This document shows positions 25,076-35,554 of a DNA stretch of 64,000 nucleotides, piece by piece. Each line of letters starts with the position of its first letter. Positions within the stretch are counted from its first letter, which is position 1. Source of the stretch: Bosea beijingensis (GTDB taxonomy: Bacteria; Pseudomonadota; Alphaproteobacteria; Rhizobiales; Beijerinckiaceae); assembly GCF_030758975.1 (NCBI RefSeq), contig NZ_CP132359.1, positions 3,786,009 through 3,850,008 on the forward strand. The letters are read 5' to 3'. Under the pieces are notes generated by a model. That model saw nothing but the letters and a program-made list of their open reading frames with translations, was not told where the DNA came from and made no database searches. The position numbers and the translations under genes are program-made.

Positions 25076-27286
25076 ATGCGCCAGTCTGCATCTTCTCTGC
25101 CCGCCTTGGCCCAGCATGATCTGGTGTTGCTGGAGGAAGGGCGCCATCCCGACCCCTTCGCCGTTCTCGGCCGACATGGCTTCGCCGGCGGCAGCTTCGT
25201 GCGCGCCTTCCTGCCCGGCTGCAACTATGCCGAACTCGTCACCGGAGAGGGTGAGGAGCGCAACGCGGTGCCGATGGTCACGAACGGTGACGGCGTCTTC
25301 CAGGCGCCTGCGCCGGCCGATATCCCCTACCGCCTCCGCATCTCCTGGCCGGATGGCATCGTCGAGGCGGCTGACCCCTATGCCTTCGGTCTGTCGCTGT
25401 CCGAGGACGATATCTATCTCTTCGCCGAGGGGCGGCATTTCGACCTCGGGACACGGCTCGGCGCGAATCCGCGCAGCTTCGACGGCATCGACGGCGTGCT
25501 TTTCGCCGTCTGGGCGCCCAATGCCTCCCAGGTGGCCGTTGTCGGCAATTTCAACGGCTGGGACGTCCGCCGCCACCCTATGCGCCGCCGGCTCGGACCG
25601 GGTATCTGGGAGCTGTTCATTCCCGGCATCGGCCCGGGCGCCGTTTACAAATACGCGATCACCGGGTCGAACGGCGAAAAGCTCCCCTGGAAGGCCGACC
25701 CGCTTGGCCGCCGGCACGAGGAACCGCCGCGCACCGGCTCGATCGTCTCCGCCGCCCCCGATTTCGAATGGGACGACGCCGGATGGCTGAAGAGACGCGA
25801 GCGGGCCAATCCGATGGCGGAGCCGCTCGCCATCTACGAGGTTCATGTCGGCTCATGGCTCAGGACGGAATGGGGCAGGATGGGCAGTTGGGAAGAGGCC
25901 TGCGACAGGCTGATCCCCTATCTCGAATACATGGGCTTCAGCCATGTCGAGCTCCTGCCGATCACCGAGCATCCCTTCGGCGGCTCATGGGGCTATCAGC
26001 CGCTCGGCCTCTTCGCTCCGACCGCGAGGCTCGGACCGCCCGAATCCTTCGCCCGCTTCGTCGACCGCTGCCATGCCGCCGGCATCGGCGTGATCCTGGA
26101 CTGGGTGCCGGCCCATTTCCCCTCGGACGAGCATGGCCTCGCCCGCTTCGACGGCACGGCTCTCTACGAGCATGAGGACCCTCGCCAGGGCTTCCATCGC
26201 GACTGGAACACGCTGATCTACAATGTCGGCCGGCGCGAGGTCCGCGGCTTCCTGATCGCATCGGCGCTATGGTGGTTGGAGACTTTCCATCTCGATGGCC
26301 TGCGCGTCGATGCGGTCGCTTCCATGCTTTATCGAGACTACAGCCGCGAGCCTGGAGAATGGGTGCCGAACCATCTCGGCGGTCGCGAGAACCTAGAGGC
26401 GATCTCCTTCTTCCAGGAACTCAACACCCTGGTCGGCGCACGCGGGCGCGGCGCCATCACGATCGCAGAGGAATCGACGGCCTGGCCTGGCGTCACCGCG
26501 CCGGTCCATCACGGCGGACTCGGCTTCCATTTCAAATGGAACATGGGCTGGATGCACGACACCCTGCGCTATTTCGTGCGGGACCCGATCCATCGCGGCT
26601 ATCACGGCGACGACGTCACCTTCGGATTGATCTACGCCTTCTCCGAGAACTTCGTCCTGCCGATCTCGCATGATGAAGTGGTCCACGGCAAAGGCTCGCT
26701 CATCTCCCGGATGCCCGGCGACGACTGGCAGCGTTTCGCCAATCTGCGGCTGTGCCTCTCCTTGATGTGGACCCATCCGGGCAAGAAGCTGCTCTTCATG
26801 GGCTGCGAGTTCGGCCAGGAGGAAGAATGGAATGTCGATGCGCCCTTCCCCTGGCCTGCCGACGACGACGTTCGCCGACGCGGCACAATGCAGCTCGTGC
26901 GCGATCTCAATGCCGTCTATCGCGGACACCCCGCGCTTCACCGCCTCGACCATCAGGCGGAAGGTTTCGGCTGGGTGATCGCGGACGATCAGGCCAACGC
27001 CGTCTTCGCCTTCACGCGCTCGGCCGGCGACGGCAGGCCCCCGCTGCTGGTGATCGCAAACATGACGCCGGTGCCGCGCCACGACTATCGCGTCGGCGTC
27101 GCAGCCGCGGGGCTTTGGGCAGAGCGGCTCAATAGCGATGCCGAAATCTACGGAGGTTCCGGGCTCGGCAATGGCGGTCAGGCTGCGACGACGCCCCTCG
27201 CTTCCCACGGGCAAGCACAATCGCTTTCGCTGACCCTTCCGCCGCTCGCTCTTCTGGTGCTGGAGCATGCCGGAGCGGGCGAATGA
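25076..27286 (+). CDS. glgB: 1,4-alpha-glucan branching enzyme
   Basis: At 736 residues this is a full-length GH13 branching enzyme with an extra N-terminal domain (N1) before the CBM48 module ([21 protein letters not shown], about residues 140-165). Catalytic residues are D412 ([12 protein letters not shown]) and E465 (AEESTAWP), and the third acid is in [11 protein letters not shown]. It cuts an alpha-1,4 chain and re-attaches it by an alpha-1,6 bond. The ATG at 25076 follows the exact EcfG promoter at 24990. malQ overlaps its stop (ATGA), so they are translationally coupled. Confidence 0.93.
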   Translation: MRQSASSLPALAQHDLVLLEEGRHPDPFAVLGRHGFAGGSFVRAFLPGCNYAELVTGEGEERNAVPMVTNGDGVFQAPAPADIPYRLRISWPDGIVEAADPYAFGLSLSEDDIYLFAEGRHFDLGTRLGANPRSFDGIDGVLFAVWAPNASQVAVVGNFNGWDVRRHPMRRRLGPGIWELFIPGIGPGAVYKYAITGSNGEKLPWKADPLGRRHEEPPRTGSIVSAAPDFEWDDAGWLKRRERANPMAEPLAIYEVHVGSWLRTEWGRMGSWEEACDRLIPYLEYMGFSHVELLPITEHPFGGSWGYQPLGLFAPTARLGPPESFARFVDRCHAAGIGVILDWVPAHFPSDEHGLARFDGTALYEHEDPRQGFHRDWNTLIYNVGRREVRGFLIASALWWLETFHLDGLRVDAVASMLYRDYSREPGEWVPNHLGGRENLEAISFFQELNTLVGARGRGAITIAEESTAWPGVTAPVHHGGLGFHFKWNMGWMHDTLRYFVRDPIHRGYHGDDVTFGLIYAFSENFVLPISHDEVVHGKGSLISRMPGDDWQRFANLRLCLSLMWTHPGKKLLFMGCEFGQEEEWNVDAPFPWPADDDVRRRGTMQLVRDLNAVYRGHPALHRLDHQAEGFGWVIADDQANAVFAFTRSAGDGRPPLLVIANMTPVPRHDYRVGVAAAGLWAERLNSDAEIYGGSGLGNGGQAATTPLASHGQAQSLSLTLPPLALLVLEHAGAGE

Positions 27287-29325
27287 CCGACGACATCTTG
27301 CGCCAGCTCGCTGCCCGCGCCGGCATCGCGCCCGAATGGACCGACCAGACCGGCGCCTTGCGACAAGTCTCGCCGGACAGTCTGCGCGCGATCCTGCTCG
27401 CGCTCGGCCTGCCCAGCGACACCACCGGAGCTCTGCGCAATTCGCTCGCCGCCGTCGAGGCGCTTCCGCTATCGGGCTCCGCGCGTTTCCTGACCGCCCG
27501 CGTGGGGCAGCCGATTGACCTGCCCGCGACCGGCAATGACGCCGGCGAATTCGAAGCCGAACTGGAGAACGGCACTCGCCGCATTCTCAAGGCAGAACGA
27601 GCGAGCGATCGCCTCGTTCTGCCGGCCTTCGACGCGCCCGGCTATCACACCCTCCATGTTGGCGAAGAGGCTATCACGCTCGCCGTCGCCCCGGCGCGCT
27701 GCGTCACCTTTGCCGATCTGTCGGGAGGCCGGACGGGCTGGGGTCTGGCCGCGCAGATCTATTCCCTGCGCAGCGACGGCGACGGCGGGATCGGCAATTT
27801 CGCCGGCGTGGCCGCGCTCGGCCGGGCGACGGCCCGTCTCGGCGCCGATACCCTGGCGATCAGTCCGGTCCATGCCCTCTATGGCGCCCTGCCCGGTCAG
27901 TTCAGCCCCTACTCGCCCTCGACCCGGCTCTTCTACAACCCGCTCCATGCCGATCCCGCCGCAGCTCTGCCCGACGCCCTGATCCGCGACGTCATCTCGC
28001 GCGAGGGATTGGCGGCAGAGATGGAGCGGCTCTCCGGCCTCGACCGGATCGACTGGCTCGCCGCGACGCCGCTCCGGCACCGCTTCCTGCGTGCGCTCTT
28101 CGATCGGCTGGACCAAGCCGGAGAAAGCCGGGCCGCCTTCGAACGCCATGCCGCGGAAGCCTCGCCGCTGCTGCGCTCCCACGCGATCTTCGAAGTCCTG
28201 CACGCGGCCGAGCTCGCGCGCGATCCCACGTTGCGCTCCTGGCGGAACTGGCAGCCCAGCTATCGCGATCCGGACAGTCCACAGGTGGCGGCTTTCGCAG
28301 AAGCCCATGCCGACGACGTCCGCTACCAGCTCTTCCTGCAATGGCTGACGAGTCTGTCCTATGGCGACGCCCAGCGCGCCTGCCGGGAGTCCGGCATGAC
28401 CGTCGGGCTCATCGCCGATCTCGCCATCGGCATGGACGGCGCCGGCAGCCACGCCTGGAGCCGTCAGGACGAGATCCTGCACGGGCTGAGCATCGGAGCG
28501 CCGCCGGACTATTACGCGGCCGATGGCCAGAACTGGGCGCTGACCACCTTCTCACCGCGCGGTCTCGCGGCCAGCGGCTATGCGCCCTTCATCGAGACCT
28601 TGCGGGCTAGCCTGCGTCATGTCGGCGGGATCCGGATCGACCACGTCATGGGGATGAGCCGGCTCTGGCTGGTCCCGGAAGGCGCTGGCGCGCTCGACGG
28701 CGCCTATGTCAGCTTTCCCTCCGAGACGCTGTTCCGCCTGATCGCGCTCGAATCGTGGCGCCATCGCGCCATCGTCATCGGCGAAGATCTCGGCACCCTG
28801 CCCTATGGCTTCCGCGACGACCTGCGCGAGCAGGGCGTGGCGGGGCTGCGCGTCCTGCGCTTCGAACGTTCCCAGTATGGCTATATCGGGCCATCGGATT
28901 GGGATCGCGATGCGGTGGCTCTGACCAGCACCCATGACCTCGTGCCGACTGCCGGCTGGTGGGCGGGTTCCGATCTCGACGCGCCGGGTGAGACAGGCGA
29001 AGCTGAGAATGTCAGGGCCTGGGATCGCGGCGTGCTCTGGGGCGCATTCAGGGATGCCGGGTTGGCGGAAGGCGAGCGGCCGCCGCCGGAGGATACCGCC
29101 CCTGTCGTCGATGCAGCGATCCGCTATGTCGCGGCGACGCCCTGCACCCTGAAGATCGTGCCGATCGAGGATGCCCTCGGCCTGCGAGTACAGCCCAATG
29201 TCCCCGGCACGACTGTCGAGAAGCCGAACTGGCGCCACCGTCTGGAAGGCAACGCCGCCCGGGTGCTCGATGGCGAGGGTCTCCGCGACCGATTGGCGCC
29301 GCTGGGAGACAACCGCTCAAATTGA
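27283..29325 (+). CDS. malQ: 4-alpha-glucanotransferase (amylomaltase)
   Basis: The 680-residue GH77 enzyme has the catalytic Asp D453 ([13 protein letters not shown]), the acid/base E501 ([10 protein letters not shown]) and the third acid in [14 protein letters not shown]. The N-terminal 130 residues form an extra domain of the kind seen in long proteobacterial MalQ. It transfers maltodextrin segments between chains, recycling short products of debranching. The start overlaps glgB by four bases. Confidence 0.92.
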   Translation: MTDDILRQLAARAGIAPEWTDQTGALRQVSPDSLRAILLALGLPSDTTGALRNSLAAVEALPLSGSARFLTARVGQPIDLPATGNDAGEFEAELENGTRRILKAERASDRLVLPAFDAPGYHTLHVGEEAITLAVAPARCVTFADLSGGRTGWGLAAQIYSLRSDGDGGIGNFAGVAALGRATARLGADTLAISPVHALYGALPGQFSPYSPSTRLFYNPLHADPAAALPDALIRDVISREGLAAEMERLSGLDRIDWLAATPLRHRFLRALFDRLDQAGESRAAFERHAAEASPLLRSHAIFEVLHAAELARDPTLRSWRNWQPSYRDPDSPQVAAFAEAHADDVRYQLFLQWLTSLSYGDAQRACRESGMTVGLIADLAIGMDGAGSHAWSRQDEILHGLSIGAPPDYYAADGQNWALTTFSPRGLAASGYAPFIETLRASLRHVGGIRIDHVMGMSRLWLVPEGAGALDGAYVSFPSETLFRLIALESWRHRAIVIGEDLGTLPYGFRDDLREQGVAGLRVLRFERSQYGYIGPSDWDRDAVALTSTHDLVPTAGWWAGSDLDAPGETGEAENVRAWDRGVLWGAFRDAGLAEGERPPPEDTAPVVDAAIRYVAATPCTLKIVPIEDALGLRVQPNVPGTTVEKPNWRHRLEGNAARVLDGEGLRDRLAPLGDNRSN

Positions 29326-29329
29326 TCAT

Positions 29330-29533
29330 TCAGGCGTGAGACGGCCTGACGACACCTGGCGGCCGCCGAGACAGATCCAGCGTTTCCGTAACGCAGCGGT
29401 AATGCTCGATAGCATCGCGCAAGGCAGCGCTCTCGATCTCGTCTGAGGAGCCGGGCGTGCATGCGCCCAGCATCTTCAGGCGGGATTGCGCGCGCAGCAT
29501 GTCGATCGGGGAACGGATCGGAGCAACTTGCAT
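29330..29533 (-). CDS. small protein of 67 residues, stress-promoter linked
   Basis: A GGAGGTGA ribosome site four bases before the ATG and an exact EcfG promoter 20 bases further up (29553-29577) support a real gene. The product begins MQVAPIRSPIDMLRAQSRLK and has a helical middle (ESAALRDAIEHYRCVTETL). No family recognised. It is convergent with malQ, four bases apart, and divergent from treY. Confidence 0.65.
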   Translation of the reverse strand: MQVAPIRSPIDMLRAQSRLKMLGACTPGSSDEIESAALRDAIEHYRCVTETLDLSRRPPGVVRPSHA

Positions 29534-29552
29534 GGTTCACCTCCGGCGGCTG

Positions 29553-29577
29553 AACGCGCCTCGATATGCCGGGTTCC
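29553..29577 (-). promoter_or_regulatory. EcfG-type stress promoter (exact motif)
   Basis: GGAAC, 16 bases, CGTT on the minus strand, 20 bases before the 67-residue gene start, giving a very short leader. Confidence 0.7.
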
Positions 29578-29712
29578 GCAGACGAGCTGCGATGTTCCGA
29601 CGCATCCTTTTCTGAGCGCTGGGCGTGATCGCTAGGCTGCGAAACCCAAAGCCTCGAAAGCGCGTTGGATCGGCGGCGGCTGCTCGGATCGGCCGGCGGA
29701 AACGGGGGTATC

Positions 29713-32277
29713 GTGACGCAGGCCTATTCGGTGCTGGCGACCTATCGGCTGCAGTTCCACAAAGACTTTCCCTTCGCGCGCGGCGCGGCGCTGGCCGGAT
29801 ACCTGCGCAGGCTCGGGATCAGCCATGCCTATGCTTCGCCGATCCTGGCCGCCCGCGCCGGCTCGCTGCATGGCTACGACGTCATCAGCTATGACGAGGT
29901 CAACCCGGAGCTCGGTGGGATGGACGGGTTCCTGTCTATGGCCGAGGCGCTTCGCGCCGAAGGGATCGGCATCGTCCTCGACATCGTGCCGAACCATGTC
30001 GCCGTCGGCGGCGACGACAATGCGATGTGGCTCGACCTGCTCAAGAACGGGCGCGGCAGTCGCTATGCAGACTGGTTCGACATCGACTTCGACGATGCCG
30101 ATCCGCTACTCGACGGACGGATCCACGCGCCTTTCCTCGGGGAACCCTTCGAGGAGGCACTTGCCGCTGGGAAGATCATGCTGGAGGAGGATCCCCAGAG
30201 GAGTGGTTTCGCCCTGCGCTATGGCGAGCATCTCTTTCCGATCCGGCCGGAGGATGACGCCGAGCTGCGCGGTTACTTCCCAGAGGCCCGGCGCGATCCT
30301 GACGCCCTGCGTGCTCTGATCGAACGACAGCATTTTCATCTGGACTACTGGCGCAATGCCGGCGACCGGCTCAACTGGCGTCGCTTCTTCGATATCACCC
30401 AGCTTGCCGGCATGCGGATGGAGCAACGGGACGCGTTCGAGGCGGCCCATCGCCTTGCCTTCTCGCTTTACGAAGGGGGCTGGATCGACGGCCTGCGTAT
30501 CGATCATGTCGACGGCTTGGCCGATCCTGCCGGCTATTGCAGGGCTCTGCGAGCCCGTCTCTCGGCGCTGGCACCGCGACGCCCGGACTGGGCTGCACCC
30601 GGTCCAGCCTGGATCGTGGTCGAGAAAATCCTGGCATCCGGCGAGGCACTTCCCTCGGACTGGCAAACCGATGGAACGACGGGCTACGACTTCATGGATC
30701 AGGCCAGCGCGGTTCTGCATGCAGCAGATGAAGAGAACAGGCTCGGCCTGTTCTGGTCAGAGCTCAGCGGCCGGCCCGCGAACTTCGACGACGAGGAAAT
30801 CGCGGCACGCCGCGAGATGCTGGACCATGCTTTCGACGGGCAGCTTGAAGCGATTACGGGCCGCCTGATGATGCTTTCCCAGGCTGCAGGCCGCGAGGCC
30901 GACATCCCTCGCGGCGCGATGAAGCGGGCCCTCGCAGCTATCACCTGCCACATGCGTTGCTATCGCACCTATCTGACCGGCGGCTGCGCCCCGGAAGATC
31001 CCGGTTCCGGCTTCAACGAGGCTGTGGCCGCCGCACGCGCGCAACCGCAGGCCGAGCTGCTCGCGATCGACTTCATCGAGGCCGTTTTGACCGGAATGGA
31101 GATGACTTTAGAACCGCGTGCCAGGCGCGCGGTGATCCGGCGCTTCAACCAGCTGACCTCGCCGCTCGCCGCCCGCAGCGTCGAGGATACGGCCTTCTAT
31201 CGTTATGGACGGCTGCTCTCTCGCAACGATGTCGGCTTCGATGCTGCGCGGTTGACACTGCCCGTCGAAGAATTCCATCGGGCGATGGCCGAGCGGGCTC
31301 ATCTCCAGCCTGCCGCCATGCTCGCCTTGTCGACGCACGATCACAAGCGCGGCGCCGACGTCCGCGCCCGCCTCGCGACGATCAGCCGGGACCCGCAGTC
31401 CTGGATGGACGAGGTGCAAGGCTGGTTTGCAATCAACGCGACGATCCGGCCGGACGGCTTGGACCGGGGCGACGAATACATGCTCTACCAAATGCTCATC
31501 GGCACATGGCCGGCTAATGGGATCGCCGGTGACTACGCCGACCGCATCGGTGGGTGGTGGCGCAAGGCCTTGCGCGAGGCAAAGCTGCGCACCGGCTGGG
31601 CCGCGCCCAATCAGGCCTATGAACAGCTCGCCGAGGATTTCCTGCATGCCCTCCTGGACCCGCGCGGCAACCGGGGCTTCCACGATACGCTCAAGCGCTA
31701 TCTCGCGCAGATCGGCCCGGCCGGCGCTCTCAATGGTCTCGCGCAGACCGTTCTCCAGTGCACCGCTCCAGGCGTCCCGGATATCTACCAGGGCAGCGAG
31801 TTCTGGGACCTGAGCATGGTCGACCCGGACAACCGGCACCCCGTGGACTTCGCGGTGCGTGAGTCGGCGCTATTGCAGGGCATCGATGAAGATCGCCTCC
31901 GCGCCGCCTGGAAAGACGGCTGGATCAAGCAATATCTTCTGCACCGGCTCCTGACTGCATGGCGGCGCCATCCCGCATTGTTCAAGCGCGGCAGCTATCA
32001 CCCTCTTTCCGTGAGAGGGCCAAGGGCCGGCGACGCGATCGCATTCTGCCGCGAAACAGAGGAAGCGGTGCTCGCGGTCGTCTTGCCGATCGGCTGTGCA
32101 GCGGCGGATGTCGATGAAGCGCTTTCTCTGCGCGGGGAACGGTGGGGCGATACCGGCGTCACATTGCCGGCTTCGGCCTCGCACTGGGAGCCGCTCCTCG
32201 GGCCACCGGCTTCGGAGAGACAGGTAAAGCTCGCGGATCGGGGGCTCGGCTGCCGCGTGCTGCTGGGCCATCGCTGA
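29713..32277 (+). CDS. treY: malto-oligosyltrehalose synthase
   Basis: About 854 residues, the usual TreY size. It opens YSVLATYRLQFHKDF, the family's first strand, then shows LDIVPNHVA near residue 95, the nucleophile D264 in GLRIDHVDGLADP, and an acid/base region in VEKIL with GTTGYDFMDQ after it. It isomerises the reducing-end glucose of maltodextrin to an alpha,alpha-1,1 bond. I choose the GTG start at 29713 with GGGGGT before it; the longer TTG frame has no ribosome site. No own EcfG motif was seen, so read-through from glgB-malQ is possible. Confidence 0.9.
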   Translation: MTQAYSVLATYRLQFHKDFPFARGAALAGYLRRLGISHAYASPILAARAGSLHGYDVISYDEVNPELGGMDGFLSMAEALRAEGIGIVLDIVPNHVAVGGDDNAMWLDLLKNGRGSRYADWFDIDFDDADPLLDGRIHAPFLGEPFEEALAAGKIMLEEDPQRSGFALRYGEHLFPIRPEDDAELRGYFPEARRDPDALRALIERQHFHLDYWRNAGDRLNWRRFFDITQLAGMRMEQRDAFEAAHRLAFSLYEGGWIDGLRIDHVDGLADPAGYCRALRARLSALAPRRPDWAAPGPAWIVVEKILASGEALPSDWQTDGTTGYDFMDQASAVLHAADEENRLGLFWSELSGRPANFDDEEIAARREMLDHAFDGQLEAITGRLMMLSQAAGREADIPRGAMKRALAAITCHMRCYRTYLTGGCAPEDPGSGFNEAVAAARAQPQAELLAIDFIEAVLTGMEMTLEPRARRAVIRRFNQLTSPLAARSVEDTAFYRYGRLLSRNDVGFDAARLTLPVEEFHRAMAERAHLQPAAMLALSTHDHKRGADVRARLATISRDPQSWMDEVQGWFAINATIRPDGLDRGDEYMLYQMLIGTWPANGIAGDYADRIGGWWRKALREAKLRTGWAAPNQAYEQLAEDFLHALLDPRGNRGFHDTLKRYLAQIGPAGALNGLAQTVLQCTAPGVPDIYQGSEFWDLSMVDPDNRHPVDFAVRESALLQGIDEDRLRAAWKDGWIKQYLLHRLLTAWRRHPALFKRGSYHPLSVRGPRAGDAIAFCRETEEAVLAVVLPIGCAAADVDEALSLRGERWGDTGVTLPASASHWEPLLGPPASERQVKLADRGLGCRVLLGHR

Positions 32278-32290
32278 GCAGGTAACCGCC

Positions 32291-34009
32291 CTACGACAGG
32301 AAGGCGCGGAACGACCTGGGCCCGAGGCGCAGGCCGTCCGCTCCATTTTCCACCTCGCCCAGAGCGAAGATCGCCGCGCCGTCCGCCAGGCCACCGGCCA
32401 CAGCATCGTCGCCGAAATTCGCCATGAGCGTCAAAATCCCTCCACCAAGGGCCCAGGACGCCCGAACGGCGGCCGGGCCTAGCACTGCTGCGCCCAGGCT
32501 GCGGCAGTCGTCGAGATGAGGGACGATCCGGTCGCGCCTGAGCATGATGAGCTGCCGGTAGAACGCGTTCCATTCGACGCTATCATCGGCGGCGACGGGC
32601 TTGCTGGCAGCAAAGGTTGCCGCGGAATTGGGATCGAAAAGCGGTCGCTCCCCTTCTGGATCGAGATGAGCGAATTCGCGCCTGCGACCTTCCCTGACAG
32701 CTTGGGCGAGCTCCTCGTGATGATCGGTGAAATACAGGAAGGGAGCGCGGCTACCCTCCTCTTCGCCCATAAAGATCAGCGGAATCTGTGGGGTCAGCAG
32801 CAGCAGCGCGACGGCGACCCTGACCGCGGCCGGATCGGCCAGGGCCAGCAGGCGTTCGCCGAAGAGGCGGTTGCCGATCTGGTCATGGTTCTGCAGGCAG
32901 TTGACGAAGCGATCGGGCGTCAAATGTGCGCTTGACCGCCCGCGCGGCTCGCCGCTGAAAGAAGCGATCTCACCCTGGAACGCGAAGCCTTCCGCCAGCA
33001 CGCGCGCAAGATGGCGGGCCGGTTCGGCGGCGAAGCTGCCGTAATAGGTGCTGGCCTCGCCCGTCAGCAGGACATGAACGGCGTGATGGAAATCGTCGTT
33101 CCACTGCGCGTCGAAATGCGAAAGCAGCCGGGAGTCGTTGGCGTCGTTCTCGACAACGAGCTGGATATCGCGCTCCGCCGGAATGGCATTACGGACCTCC
33201 CGTCCGAACTCCATGAGGAAATCGAGCGAGGGGATGGCATGGACGGCGTCGAGCCGCAGCCCATCGAACCGGTACTCGTCCAGCCATTGGATCGCGCAGG
33301 CGATGAAATAAGCGCGGACCTCCGGGCGATCGAAGTCGATCGCCGCACCCCATGGCGTATGGCTGCCGGGGTGGAAGAATTGCGGCGCATAAGCGTGCAG
33401 ATAGCAGCCATCCGGGCCGAAATGATTGAAAACAACGTCGAGATGGATCGCAAGGCCGAGTTCATGCGCCTGATCGACCAGTCGCTTCAATTCGCTGGGA
33501 GATCCGTATGCGGCGGCGGGCGCGAAAGGTAGAACGCCGTCATAACCCCATGACCGCTCGCCCGGGAAATCGGCGATGGGCATGAGCTCGACGGCCGTGA
33601 CGCCCAATTGGGCCAGACGCGGCAATTCCGCGGCTATCCCTGCGAAGCCGCCGGCAAGGCCGGGATGAATTTCGTATAGTACAGTCTCACGCCAAGGCCT
33701 GCCGCACCAGCCGCCGCAGCGCCAGGAATAAGCCGAGTCAGTAAGGACGCTCCAGCCATGAACCCCGCCCTTCTGCTGGCGCGAGGCGGGGTCCGGGAAG
33801 GTCAGCCCGTCCGGAGAGCGATAGCGGTAACGGGTTCCGAACGGCAGATCGGCGCGGTGCTCGAACCAGCCGCCGCCGGTCGCGGCCATCGGAAGGCTAA
33901 CCGGTTCTCCGTCGATGTCGATCGAAACCGTCGCGAGCGCGGGCGCCCATAACCTGAACGTCGCAGCCGAGCCAGTCCTCCAGGCACCGAAGCGAACCGT
34001 CTCCATCAT
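32291..34009 (-). CDS. treZ: malto-oligosyltrehalose trehalohydrolase
   Basis: The roughly 572-residue GH13 enzyme starts METVRFGAWRTGSAATFRLWAP, typical of the TreZ N-terminal CBM48-like domain, and has GLRLDAVHAI with the nucleophile D254 and VENDAND as the acid/base region. It releases trehalose from the product of TreY. Two adjacent ATGs at 34009 and 34006 both fit; the ribosome site is poor. The gene is convergent with treY, 13 bases apart, so the pair is not a simple operon, unlike many treZ-treY arrangements. Confidence 0.9.
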   Translation of the reverse strand: MMETVRFGAWRTGSAATFRLWAPALATVSIDIDGEPVSLPMAATGGGWFEHRADLPFGTRYRYRSPDGLTFPDPASRQQKGGVHGWSVLTDSAYSWRCGGWCGRPWRETVLYEIHPGLAGGFAGIAAELPRLAQLGVTAVELMPIADFPGERSWGYDGVLPFAPAAAYGSPSELKRLVDQAHELGLAIHLDVVFNHFGPDGCYLHAYAPQFFHPGSHTPWGAAIDFDRPEVRAYFIACAIQWLDEYRFDGLRLDAVHAIPSLDFLMEFGREVRNAIPAERDIQLVVENDANDSRLLSHFDAQWNDDFHHAVHVLLTGEASTYYGSFAAEPARHLARVLAEGFAFQGEIASFSGEPRGRSSAHLTPDRFVNCLQNHDQIGNRLFGERLLALADPAAVRVAVALLLLTPQIPLIFMGEEEGSRAPFLYFTDHHEELAQAVREGRRREFAHLDPEGERPLFDPNSAATFAASKPVAADDSVEWNAFYRQLIMLRRDRIVPHLDDCRSLGAAVLGPAAVRASWALGGGILTLMANFGDDAVAGGLADGAAIFALGEVENGADGLRLGPRSFRAFLS

Positions 34010-34088
34010 CGACACGCATCGCGTCGGGGACGCTGGTATCTGCACGACATGCCTATTCCTGCCGTCACCATCTGTTGTGCGGGTCGCA

Positions 34089-34114
34089 AACCGGCAACGC
34101 ACCTCCGAGGTTCC
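34089..34114 (-). promoter_or_regulatory. EcfG-like promoter (near match) for treZ
   Basis: GGAAC, 17 bases, GGTT on the minus strand, about 80 bases before treZ. Confidence 0.45.
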
Positions 34115-34164
34115 GGCCTTTTCTCGTAATTTGTACGCATTGGAACATTCGGCGCGGGACAAAG

Positions 34165-34189
34165 GGAACGCCTGCGGCGCCGTCCCGTT
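34165..34189 (+). promoter_or_regulatory. EcfG-type stress promoter (exact motif)
   Basis: GGAAC, 16 bases, CGTT, 36 bases before the DUF892 gene start. Confidence 0.75.
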
Positions 34190-34225
34190 TTGTGGGAATA
34201 CGCAACCCCAAAACGGGAGATGACG

Positions 34226-34729
34226 ATGGGTTGGTTTTCAAAGGACATCGCAACGATGGACGACCTCTTCGTCCACACGCTTCAGGACATCTATTATGCG
34301 GAGAACCAGATCAGGAAGTCGCTTCCCGACATGATCGCGAAGGCGACGAACTCCGAGCTGAAAAGCGGATTCGAAATGCATCTTCGTCAGACCGACGGGC
34401 ATATCGACCGGCTGAAACAGGTCTTTCGCCTGCACGGCGCGGAGGAAAAGGGGGTCACCTGCCCCGCGATCGACGGCATCCTCGAAGAAGCCAGCGATAT
34501 CGCCGGAGACGTGGCCGACAAGCAGGTGCTGGATGCCGCATTGATCGCCGCCGCGCAGGCCGTCGAGCATTACGAGATCACGCGCTACGGCACCCTCGTC
34601 GCTTGGGCCAAGCAACTCGGCCGCGAGGATTGCGCCTCCCTTCTCCAGCAGACGCTCGACGAGGAGGACGCCACCGACAAGAAGCTGTCGAAGCTCGCCC
34701 TCAGCGGCGTCAACCGAAAAGCGGCCTGA
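34226..34729 (+). CDS. DUF892 / YciE-family ferritin-like protein
   Basis: The 167-residue product follows the DUF892 four-helix pattern: MDDLFVHTLQDIYYAENQI at the start, HLRQTDGHIDRLKQVF in helix two, and AVEHYEITRYGTL then LLQQTLDEEDATDKKL. The E-x-x-H and E-H-Y-E residues fit a di-iron site of the ferritin-like type, though metal binding in this family is mostly inferred. Expression with stress is common for YciE-like proteins and fits the exact EcfG promoter at 34165. GGGAG six bases before the ATG at 34226 decides the start over an ATG two codons earlier. Confidence 0.88.
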   Translation: MGWFSKDIATMDDLFVHTLQDIYYAENQIRKSLPDMIAKATNSELKSGFEMHLRQTDGHIDRLKQVFRLHGAEEKGVTCPAIDGILEEASDIAGDVADKQVLDAALIAAAQAVEHYEITRYGTLVAWAKQLGREDCASLLQQTLDEEDATDKKLSKLALSGVNRKAA

Positions 34730-34747
34730 GCGAGCCGACAACGACCA

Positions 34748-34775
34748 CGCCACTGTACGGCTCCGTACAGTGGCG
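34748..34775. promoter_or_regulatory. perfect 13-bp palindrome before a Crp/Fnr gene
   Basis: CGCCACTGTACGG, a CT centre, then CCGTACAGTGGCG. It ends eight bases before the regulator's ATG and overlaps its presumed ribosome site (GGCGGAAC). It could be an operator for autoregulation or an RNA hairpin that hides the ribosome site. It also follows the DUF892 stop by 18 bases, but has no T-run. Confidence 0.7.
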
Positions 34776-34783
34776 GAACGCTC

Positions 34784-35554
34784 ATGCCATTCGATCGTTT
34801 TACGCTGATGGCGGAGCATCATGACTTTTTTCTAAGAAAGCTCAGTCTCGGCATCGAGCTGTCGCCGGAAGATCGTGCGGCGCTGGTCGGGCTTTGCACG
34901 CCAGCTCGGCGGGTCGAGCCGCGGACTGATCTCGCAGACGAGGGCAGCCCACGCGGCGGTCTCATCCTGGTTCTGAGCGGCTGGGCCTGCCGCTATCGCG
35001 TTCTGGCAAATGGCAATCGCCAAATCACGGGCCTCCTGCTTCCAGGCGATTTTTCTCAGCCTTTCGGCATCACGCCGCAGAGATGGTCCTGCTCGCTGAT
35101 GGCTCTGACGCCAGCTACGGTCTGCGAGCTTTCGCCGCGAGCGCTACGCTCTCTTGCCCTGGCTCACCCAACCATCGAGGATGCCCTTTGGCTTGACCTT
35201 TATCTTGAGCGTGACCTCGCCAGCGAACTTATCGTCAGTCTCGGCCGGCGCAGTGCGAGCGAACGCCTCGCCTGCATGCTGTGCGAGATTTACTCCAGAT
35301 TGAAAGCCGTCGGGTTGGTCGATGAACGGAGTTTCGACCTGCCGGTCACACAAGCCGATCTGGCGGACCTGCTGGGATTATCGGCCGTCCACATCAATAG
35401 GTCGCTCATGGATTTGCGTCGGCGCCGGCTCATCACTTGGCATGGTCGTCGCTTCGAAATCCTACGCCTGCGCGAACTGCTCGATCTTGCCCAGGTCGAA
35501 CCGGTTTATTCTGCTTCCTTGTTGTCCGGGACCCCGGAGGTAGCTCATGGATGA
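34784..35554 (+). CDS. Crp/Fnr-family transcriptional regulator (first copy)
   Basis: The 256-residue protein has a cyclic-nucleotide-binding-like beta barrel (about 25-140; GGLILVLSGWACRYRVLANGNRQITGLLLPGDF) and a C-terminal winged helix with VTQADLADLLGLSAVHINRSLMDLRRR (about 187-213) as recognition region. No Cys cluster of the FNR type is seen, so it is not an obvious iron-sulfur sensor. Its stop overlaps the start of the HWE kinase gene by eight bases, which ties regulator and kinase together in one transcript. The palindrome at 34748-34775 directly precedes it. Confidence 0.9.
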   Translation: MPFDRFTLMAEHHDFFLRKLSLGIELSPEDRAALVGLCTPARRVEPRTDLADEGSPRGGLILVLSGWACRYRVLANGNRQITGLLLPGDFSQPFGITPQRWSCSLMALTPATVCELSPRALRSLALAHPTIEDALWLDLYLERDLASELIVSLGRRSASERLACMLCEIYSRLKAVGLVDERSFDLPVTQADLADLLGLSAVHINRSLMDLRRRRLITWHGRRFEILRLRELLDLAQVEPVYSASLLSGTPEVAHG

